A stretch of DNA of 64,000 nt from the NCBI GenBank assembly GCA_963817015.1, contig CAWFMV010000008.1, positions 248,001 to 312,000 of the forward strand, given 5' to 3'. The notes beneath the pieces were generated by a model. That model saw only the letters and a list, made by a program, of their open reading frames with translations, ran no database searches and was not told where the DNA came from. Shown in pieces: positions 19,082-27,418 of this stretch (position 1 is the first letter of the stretch; every line of letters starts with the position of its first letter). Source of the stretch: VAZQ01 sp963817015 (GTDB lineage Bacteria; Pseudomonadota; Alphaproteobacteria; Rhizobiales; Xanthobacteraceae). The position numbers and the translations under genes were made by a program.

Positions 19082-20402
19082 TCAGGAAACGAGCCGCGCC
19101 AGAGCGTCCGCCGGGCTCAAGAGCTCGCGACTGCCGTCGGCGCGAAGCTTGAGCTCGACCTTGCCCTCGGCAAGCCCTTTAGGGCCGATCAGGACCTGCC
19201 AGGGTACCCCGATCAGGTCGGCGGTGGCGAACTTGGCCCCCGGCCGCTGGTCGGTATCGTCATAAAGTACGTCTATACCCTTGGCTGTCAGCTCCCGATA
19301 GAGCTTCTCGCAGGCTGCGTCAGTGTCGCTACCGCCCTGCTTGAGGTTGAGGATACTGACCCGGAACGGCGCGACTGCCTCGGGCCATTTGATACCGGCG
19401 TCGTCGTGGAAGGCCTCGATGATGGCGCCGACAAGCCGTGAAACACCCACACCGTAGGAGCCGCCATGGGTCGGCCGCTCGGCGCCGTCTGAGCCGGTGA
19501 CGGCCGCCTTCATGGGCACGGAGTACTTGGTGCCGAAATAGAAGATCTGGCCGACCTCGATGCCGCGGGTGTGCAGGCGCTTCTCGGGCGGCACCTCGCG
19601 TTCGAAGCGGGCGGCATCGTGGACGTCGGATGTCGCCGCGTAGAAGCTCGTCCAGGGTTGGATCAGCGGGACGAGGTCGCTGTCGTAGTCCACGTCCTCG
19701 CCCGGGATCGGCAGGTCGAGCACGTCGCGATTGCAGTAAGACCGCGGACTCGCCGGTCTCGGCCAGGATGATGAACTCGTGGGACAGGTCGCCGCCGATC
19801 GGGCCGGTCTCCGCCCGCATCGGGATCGCCTTGAGCCCCATACGCGCGAACGTGCGCAGATAGGCGACAAACATCTTGTTGTAGGACCGGCGCGCGGCCG
19901 CCTCATCGAGGTCGAAGGAATAAGCGTCCTTCATCAGGAACTCGCGCCCGCGCATGACGCCGAAGCGCGGACGCTGCTCGTCCCGGAACTTCCACTGGAT
20001 GTGATAGAGAATCTTGGGCAGGTCGCGATAAGAGCGAACATAGGCCCGAAAAATCTCCGTGATCATGTCCTCATTGGTCGGCCCGTAGAGCAGCTCGCGC
20101 TCATGCCGATCCTGGATGCGCAGCATTTCCGGGCCATAGGCATCGTAGCGCCCGCTTTCCCGCCAGAGGTCGGCGAGCTGCAGCGTCGGCATCAGAAGCT
20201 CGATCGCGCCGGCGCGGTCCTGCTCCTCGCGCACGATCTGCTCAATCTTCTTGAGCACACGAAAGCCTAGCGGCAGCCAGGCATAGATGCCCGCCGCCTC
20301 CTGCCGCATCATGCCGGCGCGCAGCATCAGGCGATGGGAGACGATCTCAGCCTCCTTGGGGACCTCACGAAGAATCGGCAGGAAGTAACGGGATAGGCGC
20401 AT
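19082..20402 (-). CDS. proS: prolyl-tRNA synthetase, short form (one frame break)
   Basis: Class II aminoacyl-tRNA synthetase. It begins MRLSRYFLPILREVPKEAEI; motif 1 lies around LMLRAGMMRQEAAGIYAWLP, motif 2 around QWKFRDEQRPRFGVMRGREF, and motif 3 is in GGSYGVGVSRLVGAIIEAFH. The anticodon-binding domain contains VLYDDTDQRPGAKFATADLI. The corrected length is 439 residues: no INS editing insertion is present, as is normal in alphaproteobacteria. One extra T near 19740 breaks the frame; removing it gives ESAVYCNRDVLDL. Confidence 0.95.
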
Positions 20403-20589
20403 GGTTCTTGGCTTGGCTCTCGGCTGGGTTTTCGGATGGTTTCTTGGAAAAGGTCACGTCATCAGGGCGACCGACTCAAAGCGGATCGGTCCGTGGAAGA
20501 CAAGGCCCCGATGCTTCCGCGTCCCCCGTTAGAACGACCTCACGGAAGTGTGTTCAAAACAAGTGACACTTGTTATTTTTAGCATAGTG

Positions 20590-20793
20590 ACAACCCCCAC
20601 GGAGATTGGCTAGCTTGACTACTGCATGCATAGATGGGCGACGGCCTTCCAGCTGAAGTTCCCTATGCGGTCCAAGTCTTGGGAGGACAAGCCCCCAGGC
20701 GCTTAAGCCACAGCCGCCAAGGTAGCTAGTCGGGCGGGGATGACGGGCGACAAACATATAAGGAGCAGGGCCTTGGCCCTGCTCAATTTTTTT
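20590..20793 (+). ncRNA. candidate plus-strand small RNA ending at an intrinsic terminator
   Basis: A strong plus-strand terminator at 20763-20793 has no plus-strand gene upstream, because proS and its neighbours all point left. That implies a ~150-200-nt transcript. GGCTAGCT in TTGGCTAGCTTGAC can pair with AGCTAGTC further downstream, closing a long-range stem. AT-rich sequence at 20570-20585 could hold the promoter. I do not recognise a known RNA family, and the 5' end is a guess. Confidence 0.35.
20763..20793 (+). terminator. intrinsic terminator (plus strand)
   Basis: A perfect 10-bp stem GAGCAGGGCC / GGCCCTGCTC with a TT loop, followed by AA and seven T. There is no T run on the other strand, so it acts on plus-strand transcription. 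Confidence 0.75.
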
Positions 20794-20811
20794 GACTGAT
20801 CAAGATTTTCC

Positions 20812-21081
20812 CTACCAGGGTACGCCAAGCCAGTAGGCTAGGCTTTCCAACGTAACGATTCGGTACTGAAACAGCAGCGCTGCCACCGCAAAAACGACCG
20901 TCGTCGCGATCGTCGTCCACACGAGCTTGCGCCACAGCGCGGGAATCGAGGGTGCGCCCGGATCAGTGCCAGGGCTGACAGAGCCACTCTCCTCCTGGCT
21001 GCGCACGCCCCATGGCAATATCGCAAATAATACAATCCACCACAGTACAAAATAGATGGCGATGGCGGTGGTCACAGACAC
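20812..21081 (-). CDS. DUF1467 family membrane protein
   Basis: An 89-residue protein with two transmembrane helices: AIAIYFVLWWIVLFAILPWG and TTIATTVVFAVAALLFQ. The pattern LPWGVRSQEE after helix 1 and a short Pro/Gly-rich loop before helix 2 fits DUF1467, a family of unknown function found beside mce and proS in alphaproteobacteria. It lies in the rnj-mce-DUF1467-proS direction on the minus strand. Nothing suggests a catalytic role. Confidence 0.8.
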   Translation of the reverse strand: MSVTTAIAIYFVLWWIVLFAILPWGVRSQEESGSVSPGTDPGAPSIPALWRKLVWTTIATTVVFAVAALLFQYRIVTLESLAYWLGVPW

Positions 21082-21352
21082 GGCGCGGCAACCCGGGACA
21101 TTTCTCGCATTAACCTAAAGATCACATCGCCACCGCTTGTCCATATCGCTCAGGCCGGCGCGATGATACACACGCGAAGGTCTCCTGAGGAACGCAAGAA
21201 CTGCCCCCCGCTGACCCGCCGGCGACTGTGTTGCGGATTGACAGTCCCCTGACCACCCGTCCCCCAATCCCACTACATCGTCAGGCACGTGATTGCGGCT
21301 CGCGGCGCCCCCCGACGGGCCGCAATTCGTTTCTGGCCCTGACAAAGATGCT

Positions 21353-21757
21353 CTACGCCTGCTCGATCTCGATCAGGGTTCCGCAGAAATCCTTGGGATG
21401 CAGGAACAGCACCGGTTTGCCGTGAGCGCCGATCTTGGGCTCGCCGTCCCCCAGCACGCGCGCCCCGCCCTCCCGCAGACGATCGCGCGCCGCTCTGATA
21501 TCGCTCACCTCGTAGCAGACGTGGTGAATGCCGCCGTCCGGATTACGCGCAAGAAAATTGGAAATCGGCGAGCTCTCGCCGAGGGGCGCGATCAGCTCGA
21601 TCTTGGTATTCGGCAAGGTAATGAACACGGTGGTGACGCCGTGGTCAGGTTGCGGCACGGGATCGGAAACCTCGGCCCCCAGCATCTCGCGATAGGTCTT
21701 CATCGCCTGGGTTAGATCGCTCACCGCGATCGCCACGTGATTGAGACGGCCAATCAT
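21353..21757 (-). CDS. mce: methylmalonyl-CoA epimerase
   Basis: VOC-superfamily metalloenzyme interconverting (R)- and (S)-methylmalonyl-CoA (or ethylmalonyl-CoA) in propionate/acetyl-CoA metabolism. It has 134 residues with paired beta-alpha-beta units: MIGRLNHVAIAVSDLTQAMK, ELIAPLGESSPISNFLA, GGIHHVCYEVSDIRAARDRL and FLHPKDFCGTLIEIEQ. Metal ligands are the His in LNHVAIA, the His in GIHHVCYE and the final Glu in LIEIE. The frame is intact. It is next to rnj, a conserved alphaproteobacterial neighbour. Confidence 0.92.
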   Translation of the reverse strand: MIGRLNHVAIAVSDLTQAMKTYREMLGAEVSDPVPQPDHGVTTVFITLPNTKIELIAPLGESSPISNFLARNPDGGIHHVCYEVSDIRAARDRLREGGARVLGDGEPKIGAHGKPVLFLHPKDFCGTLIEIEQA

Positions 21758-21799
21758 GCGTTGCCTAGCCTCCTGGAGCGCACCAGTCGCGCGTGCTCC

Positions 21800-21844
21800 T
21801 ACGACCAGCCCTCATACGACCAAGACTTACACGACCAGTACTTG
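21800..21844. repeat. 15-bp tandem repeat at the rnj 3' end
   Basis: Three consecutive 15-bp units: TACGACCAGCCCTCA (21800), TACGACCAAGACTTA (21815) and CACGACCAGTACTTG (21830). The last is inside the rnj reading frame and encodes its final residues (QVLVV) on the minus strand. The other two lie in the rnj-mce spacer. Confidence 0.8.
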
Positions 21845-23501
21845 GACATGGCACATTGGCTTCTTTCGCCAGGCGGCTCCGACGGCGGACCGCACGGCTC
21901 GTCTTGCCGCTTCGGCGACCGCATCCGGATCGCGCCGACGTGGCCGCGGCATCGAGTTCGATGGCCTCCACCACCGCATCGTAGGTGAGCCGTGCGATCA
22001 GGTTGCCGTCGGCGTCCGTCTCCGGAACGCCCGTCATCTCAAGCTCGAGATCGCCGACCATCTCGCCGCGCTCGGTCATCGCGAGCGCAACCGACACGAT
22101 GCCGACGAAGCCAAGCCTGCGACGGTCCGCGACCGTGCGTGCCTGCGCGTCGACCAGCAAACAGCCATCCTTGTAGAGGCGCCCGGCCGGGACCTCGTCG
22201 ATGATGGCGGGATCGCCTGGAGCGAGCCGAATGAGATCGCCGTTGCGGCACAGCACGACCTTGCCGACGCCCGCGCGGCGCGCCAGCGCCCCATGCTCGG
22301 CCATGTGCAGCGCCTCGCCGTGAACCGGAATGAGGATCTGCGGTCGCACCCAGCCGATCATCTCCTCGAGCTCGGCCCGCCGCGGGTGGCCTGACACGTG
22401 CACCAGGTGGGTCCGATCGGTGATCACCTCGATGCCTTGCGTGACCAGCCCGTTGATCACCCGCATCACCGCCTTCTCGTTGCCGGGGATCGCGCGCGAG
22501 GAGAAGATCACGCGATCGCCACGGGAGAAAGTGACTTCCGGATGGTCGTCCTCGGCGATGCGCGACAGCGCGGCGCGCGGCTCACCCTGGCTGCCGGTAC
22601 ACATCGCGAGCACCCGGTCGGGTGGCAGGTAGCCGTAGCTCTCCAGCGGGCGGAAATCGGTGATGCCGTCGAGATAGCCAGTCTCGCGCGCGACCTGCGA
22701 GACGCGCTCCATCGCTCGCCCGACCAGCACCACTTCACGCCCGCAGGCGGCTGCCGCCTCGGCGACCGCGCGAATGCGCGCCACGTTGGAGGCAAATGTC
22801 GTCACCGCCACGCGGGCGGGCGCACTCTTGATCAGCTCGGCGAGCGATCTCGCAACGTCGGCCTCGGACGGCGAACGCCCCTCGCGCGGCGCATTGGTTG
22901 AATCGCCGATCAGCGCCAGACAGCCCGCGTCGCCAAGCGCGCGGAGCTTTGCCTCATCGGTCGGCGGACCGATCACAGGTGTCGGATCGATCTTCCAATC
23001 CCCGGTATGGAGCACGGCGCCAAGGGCGGTGCGGATGATGAGGCCGTTCGATTCCGGAATCGAATGGGCCATCGACACATACTCGATGTCGAAGGGGCCC
23101 AGGCGAAAACGGCTGTTGAGCGCAACGACATTGACCGGAACATCCGGCGCACCGGGCTCGCCCAGACGCTTGGCCTCCAGCAAGGCGGCGGTGAATGGCG
23201 TTGCGTAGATCGGCAGTCGCAGGCGCGGCGACAGGTCGATCAGCGCGCCAAAGTGATCCTCATGCGCATGCGTGAGCACGATGCCGAGAATGTTGCGGCG
23301 CTCCTCGATGAGGAAGCGCACATCCGGCAGGATGAGATCAATGCCCGGCAGGTCGTCGCCCGCAAACGCAACCCCGAGGTCAACGGCAATCCATTTCCGC
23401 TGGCGCTCGCTGCCAACCCCGTAGAGAGCGAGGTTCATGCCGATTTCGCCGGCGCCGCCAAGCGGCGCGAACACAAGCTCCTCCCCCTGCCCTGCCATCA
23501 T
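21827..23501 (-). CDS. rnj: ribonuclease J (one frame break)
   Basis: Metallo-beta-lactamase/beta-CASP ribonuclease with 5'-exo and endo activity in mRNA decay and rRNA maturation. The start is MMAGQGEELVFAPLGGAGEI; zinc motifs are LTHAHEDHFGALIDL and MAHSIPESNGLII, with GDSTNAPREG in the middle; the beta-CASP part has HVSGHPRRAELEEMIGWVRP and PVHGEALHMAEHG. One extra base near 21960 (GAACTCGATG) shifts the frame; correcting it gives DPDAVAEAARRAVRSAVGA and the end CHVQVLVV at the TAA of 21827. The corrected length is 557 residues. The C-terminal residues come from a 15-bp repeat unit. Confidence 0.94.
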
Positions 23502-23516
23502 CCCTCACCGCTAGCG

Positions 23517-23588
23517 AGTGCCCCGTTTCCGAAGTTCGTGATACACCTCAGCACACTCTGACACGAACTTCGGAAACAATGGGGCACT
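23517..23588. repeat. palindromic element 1 (AGTGCC-type)
   Basis: 72-bp inverted repeat. Left arm AGTGCCCC then GTTTCCGAAGTTCGTG; right arm CACGAACTTCGGAAAC, an AAT bulge, then GGGGCACT. The loop is ~21 bases. It is flanked by CTAG-like sequence and lies between rnj and birA. The arms are perfect for 16 + 8 bp. It has the layout of a dispersed REP/MITE-like element. Confidence 0.85.
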
Positions 23589-23606
23589 AGCAACTCCATG
23601 AATTCT

Positions 23607-23679
23607 AGTGCCGCTTTCGATTTGAAGTTCCTAACAGAGTTTGCTGCAGGTGGTGTAGGAACTTCAAATCGGCGGCACT
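23607..23679. repeat. palindromic element 2 (AGTGCC-type)
   Basis: 73-bp inverted repeat of the same design as the preceding element, 18 bp away. It starts AGTGCCGC and ends GCGGCACT, with inner arms GATTTGAAGTTCCTA / TAGGAACTTCAAATC. The right arm supplies the last codons and stop of birA (CCA GTG CCG CCG ATT TGA). Confidence 0.85.
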
Positions 23680-24440
23680 GGTCCCGACCAGCGAAGCTTC
23701 ACCACGTCGCCGACCGCGATGGCATAGCGGTTGCCCTCGGGCTCCACCAGCACCAACTGACCCATGTCATCGATGGTCTCGAAGCGACCGGAAAGCTCGC
23801 GTTCAGCCAGCCGGACGCTGATCGTCTCGCCAAGACCAGCAGCGCGTGAGAGCCAATCGGTGCGGATGGTGGCGAAATGCTCGCCCTGGTTCCACTGTGC
23901 GAGACGCCCCATCATCTTGGCCGACAAGGCGCTGAAGACCGCCTCAGGCGATACGGCAAAGCCGCCCGCTGCAAGGTTGGTCGCCGGATAATCGGTATCG
24001 GTAGGATGACTGGCGCAATTGACGCCGATCCCGACCACGACTGTCGTCGTTCCCTCCCCTTCGGCGAGGATGCCCGCGAATTTAGCGCCGTCCAGCAGCA
24101 GGTCGTTGGGCCATTTGATCGCAAGCTGCGGGCGCGCCCCAGGAGCGACATCCGCGATGGTATCGTGGATCGCGAGCGCTGCCACGAACGAGAGCTCGGA
24201 CCAGTGCTCGGGCGGCGCCGGCTCGCTCAGCAGCAGGCTTGCGAACAGATTGCCGGGCTCGGAGGTCCAGGTGCGGCCGCGGCGGCCGCGGCCCGCGCTC
24301 TGCCGCCCAGCGGTGACCCACAGCGGCCCGCGCTCGCCGGCGCGAGCCAGCGTGAGTGCCTCTACATTGGTGGACGCCAAGAGCTCGTGCGACACGAGCC
24401 GCACGCCCGCCGCCGACGCCCTGGGGTCGAGTTCCATCAT
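23664..24440 (-). CDS. birA: biotin-[acetyl-CoA carboxylase] ligase
   Basis: Biotin protein ligase loading biotin on carboxylase BCCP domains. It has 258 residues with no N-terminal repressor helix-turn-helix, so it is a non-regulatory BirA. Motifs: AGRQSAGRGRRGRTWTSEPG (biotinyl-AMP loop), LAIKWPNDLLLDGAKFAGIL (catalytic Lys and dimer strand), VVVGIGVNCASHP, and an SH3-like C-terminal domain (ETIDDMGQLVLVEPEGN). The last residues SGPVPPI and the stop are encoded by a palindromic repeat arm. A second in-frame Met at residue 2 could be the start. It follows nuoN directly. Confidence 0.93.
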   Translation of the reverse strand: MMELDPRASAAGVRLVSHELLASTNVEALTLARAGERGPLWVTAGRQSAGRGRRGRTWTSEPGNLFASLLLSEPAPPEHWSELSFVAALAIHDTIADVAPGARPQLAIKWPNDLLLDGAKFAGILAEGEGTTTVVVGIGVNCASHPTDTDYPATNLAAGGFAVSPEAVFSALSAKMMGRLAQWNQGEHFATIRTDWLSRAAGLGETISVRLAERELSGRFETIDDMGQLVLVEPEGNRYAIAVGDVVKLRWSGPVPPI

Positions 24441-25878
24441 TCAAAAGAGCGACTTCGCAGCCGCTGTTGCCGCCTCTACCAGCGGTCCCGGATAGACGAA
24501 GAACAGGAGATTGAACAGACCGCTCACCGCCAGCACCGCCTTGAGCTCCGCCGCCATGGGGCTGAAGCCCTTGGCTGGCTCGTCGAAGTACATGGTCTTG
24601 ATGATGGCGAGGTAGTAGTAGGCGCCCACGACGCTGGCGAGCACGCCGATGACGGCGAGCGTGAACAGGTTCGCCTTGATCGCCGCCAGGAACACGTAGA
24701 ACTTGGCGAAAAAGCCCGCGAGCGGCGGAATCCCGGCGAGCGAGAACAACAGCATTGCCAGGAAGAAGGCCAGCGCCGGATTGGTGCGAGCGAGGCCAGC
24801 GAGGTCACTGATCTCCTCCACGAACGTGCCGTCGCGGCGCATCGCCAGGATGCAGGCGAAGGTCCCGAGCGTCATGGCAACGTAGATCGCCATATAGACG
24901 AGCACGCCCTGCACGCCTTCGGCGGTGCCGGCCGCCAGGCCGATCAGCGCAAAGCCCATGTGACCGATCGATGAGTAGGCCATCAGCCGCTTGATGTTGC
25001 GCTGCCCGATCGCCGCAAACGCGCCGAGCACCATCGAGGCGATGGCGACGAACACCACGATCTGCCGCCACTGCGAGGTGATCTCCGGGAACGCCACGAT
25101 GGTGGTGCGCACGAAAATGGCGATGCCGGCAACTTTGGGCGCGGCGGCGAAGAAGGCCGTGATCGGCGTGGGGGCGCCCTCGTAGACGTCCGGCGTCCAC
25201 ATATGGAACGGCACAGCGGAGACCTTGAAGCAGAAGCCTGCAAACAGGAAGACGAGCCCGAAGACGAGGCCGATACCGCCGTCACCCGCCGCCTTGGCGA
25301 TGCCCGCAAAGCTCACCGTACCGGTGAAGCCATAGATCAGCGACGCGCCGTAGAGGAGCATCCCCGACGACAACGCACCGAGCACGAAATACTTGAGCCC
25401 GGCCTCGCTCGACTTGAGCGAGTCACGGTTGATCGCCGCGACGACATAAAGAGCGAGAACTCATGAGCTCAAGGCCGAGATAGAGCGCGATCAGGTCGGC
25501 CGCCGAGATCAGCATCAGCATGCCGGTCGCCGACAGCACGATCAGGATCGGATATTCGAAGCGCTCCTGCCGCTCGATCTTGAGATAGCTTGTCGACATC
25601 AAGATCGCGGTCGCCGAGCCGGTGAGCGCGAGCAGCTTGAGGAAGCGCGCGAACGGATCGACGATGAAGCTGCCGCCAAAGGCAACGAGCTTGCCGGCCG
25701 GCAGCCAGACCACGACCGCGCCCGCACCAATAAGCAGGAGGATCGCGAGCCAGTTCATGGCTCCGGCGGAGCGCTCGCCGCGGAACGCACCGAGCATCAA
25801 TAGCACCATGGCACCGACCGCGAGCACGATCTCCGGCAGAGCCGGAAGCAGATCGCGGAACTCGGAGGCTTCGTTCAT
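24441..25878 (-). CDS. nuoN: NADH-quinone oxidoreductase subunit N (one frame break)
   Basis: Antiporter-like membrane subunit of respiratory complex I. The start MNEASEFRDLLPALPEIVLA precedes helices such as VGAMVLLMLGAFRG. An extra T near 25460 interrupts LELMSLALYVV; downstream come AIGQRNIKRLMAYSSIGHMG (the conserved broken-helix region) and FFLAMLLFSLAGIPPLAGFF. The corrected length is 478 residues. It is the last nuo gene, abutting birA by a base, so birA is likely co-transcribed. Confidence 0.94.
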
Positions 25879-25903
25879 CGGCGATCCTTGCGCGTTATCC
25901 TGG

Positions 25904-27418
25904 TCACTGCACCAGCAGCGCCGCGGTCTTGGCGGCGCCAAGCGCCCGTTGATAGTTGTCGACGAGCTGGGATACGGCGGCCGCCGACATGTCGAGTACC
26001 GGCTTCGGATAGACGCCGAATAAAATGGTCAACACGGCGAGCGGCCCAAGCGTGATGATCTCGCGGTAGTCGAGATCCTTGATCCCCTGGAGCTTGGGCT
26101 TGTCGAGCGTGCCGAAGATCACTTTTCGATAGAGCCAGAGCGCATAGGCAGCCGACAGGATGACGCCGATCGTGGCGAGCGTCGCAACCAGGATGTTGAC
26201 CTTGAAGGTGCCGATCAGCGACAGGAACTCGCCCACGAAACCCGATGTGCCGGGCATGCCAACATTGGCAAGCGTGAACACCATGAAGGCCACCGCGTAG
26301 AGCGGCATGCGGTTGACGAGCCCGCCATAGGCCGCGATCTCACGGGTATGGATGCGGTCGTAGACGACGCCGACGGAGAGGAACAGCGCGCCTGAGACGA
26401 TGCCGTGCGACACCATCTGGAAGATGCCACCCGCCACGCCCTGCGTGGTCGCCGCGAAGATGCCCATGGTGACAAAGCCCATGTGGGCGACCGAGGAATA
26501 GGCGATCAGCTTCTTCATGTCCTCCTGCACAAGTGCCACCAGCGAGGTGTAGATGATGGCGACGACCGACAGCGCGAAGATGAGCGGGGCGAACTCCTGC
26601 GACGCCAACGGGAACATCGGCAGCGAAAAGCGCAGGAACCCGTAGCCGCCCATCTTCAGCAGGATGGCGGCGAGAATGACCGAGCCCGCGGTTGGCGCCT
26701 CGACATGCGCATCAGGCAGCCAGGTGTGGACCGGCCACATCGGCATCTTCACCGCGAAGGAGGCAAAGAAGGCAAGCCAAGCCCAGGTCTGGAGGTGGAC
26801 CGGGAAGCCGTGCTTCAGCAGCGTCGGGATGTCGGTCGTGCCGGCGTCCCAGTACATCGCCATGATGGCGAGCAGCATCAGCACGGAGCCAAGCAGCGTG
26901 TAGAGAAAGAACTTGAAGCTCGCATAGACCCGCCGCGGCCCGCCCCAGACCCCGATGATCAGGAACATCGGGATCAGGCCGCCCTCGAAGAACAGATAGA
27001 ACAGCACGAGGTCGAGCGCGCAGAACGTGCCGATCATGGTGGTTTCAAGCACCAGGAACGCGATCATGTATTCGCGCACGCGGCGCTCGATCGCAGACCA
27101 GCTCGCGATGATGCACAGCGGCATGAGCGCGGTGGTGAGGATGACGAACGGCAGCGAGATGCCGTCCACGCCCATCTGATAGCTGATCGCGCCGCCGAGC
27201 CAGTCATGCTTCTCGATGAATTGGAACTCAGGCGACGAGGGATCGAAGCGCCAGACCAGAACGAGCGAGACCGCGAAGGTGATCAGCGTCGTATAGAGCG
27301 CCACCCAGCGCGCGTTGCGGTTCTCGGCCGCGCCATCGCCACGCACCAGCATGATGAAAAGCGCACCGACGAGCGGCAGCACCAGAATGACAAAGATGAC
27401 CGGCCAGCTCACCATCAC
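25904..27418 (-). CDS. nuoM: NADH-quinone oxidoreductase subunit M
   Basis: Proton-pumping antiporter-like subunit of complex I, 504 residues with about 14 helices. The essential Glu region is CALDLVLFYLFFEGGLIPMF and the Lys/His region is FAVKMPMWPVHTWLPDAHVE; the discontinuous helix region is MKKLIAYSSVAHMGFVTMGI. The frame is intact. The start overlaps the nuoL stop (ATGATGG...), with two adjacent ATGs; either is possible. In the E. coli order it sits between L and N, as here. Confidence 0.96.
   Translation of the reverse strand: MMVSWPVIFVILVLPLVGALFIMLVRGDGAAENRNARWVALYTTLITFAVSLVLVWRFDPSSPEFQFIEKHDWLGGAISYQMGVDGISLPFVILTTALMPLCIIASWSAIERRVREYMIAFLVLETTMIGTFCALDLVLFYLFFEGGLIPMFLIIGVWGGPRRVYASFKFFLYTLLGSVLMLLAIMAMYWDAGTTDIPTLLKHGFPVHLQTWAWLAFFASFAVKMPMWPVHTWLPDAHVEAPTAGSVILAAILLKMGGYGFLRFSLPMFPLASQEFAPLIFALSVVAIIYTSLVALVQEDMKKLIAYSSVAHMGFVTMGIFAATTQGVAGGIFQMVSHGIVSGALFLSVGVVYDRIHTREIAAYGGLVNRMPLYAVAFMVFTLANVGMPGTSGFVGEFLSLIGTFKVNILVATLATIGVILSAAYALWLYRKVIFGTLDKPKLQGIKDLDYREIITLGPLAVLTILFGVYPKPVLDMSAAAVSQLVDNYQRALGAAKTAALLVQ

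Larger units (their letters stand above)
20403..20811. other. spacer between proS and DUF1467 gene
   Basis: A 409-bp gap with no convincing protein gene. Its proS-proximal part (20403-20560) shows nothing I can name. The remainder has a plus-strand terminator and a possible untranslated RNA, listed separately. The only short plus frame with an ATG (near 20626, 25 codons) lacks a ribosome binding site. Confidence 0.6.

Noticed and set aside
20590..20793. 6S RNA, SRP RNA or tmRNA in the proS spacer
   Set aside because: None of the signature sequences (SRP GGAAGCA loop region, tmRNA tRNA-like ends, 6S central bubble) could be identified, so only an unnamed candidate RNA is reported.
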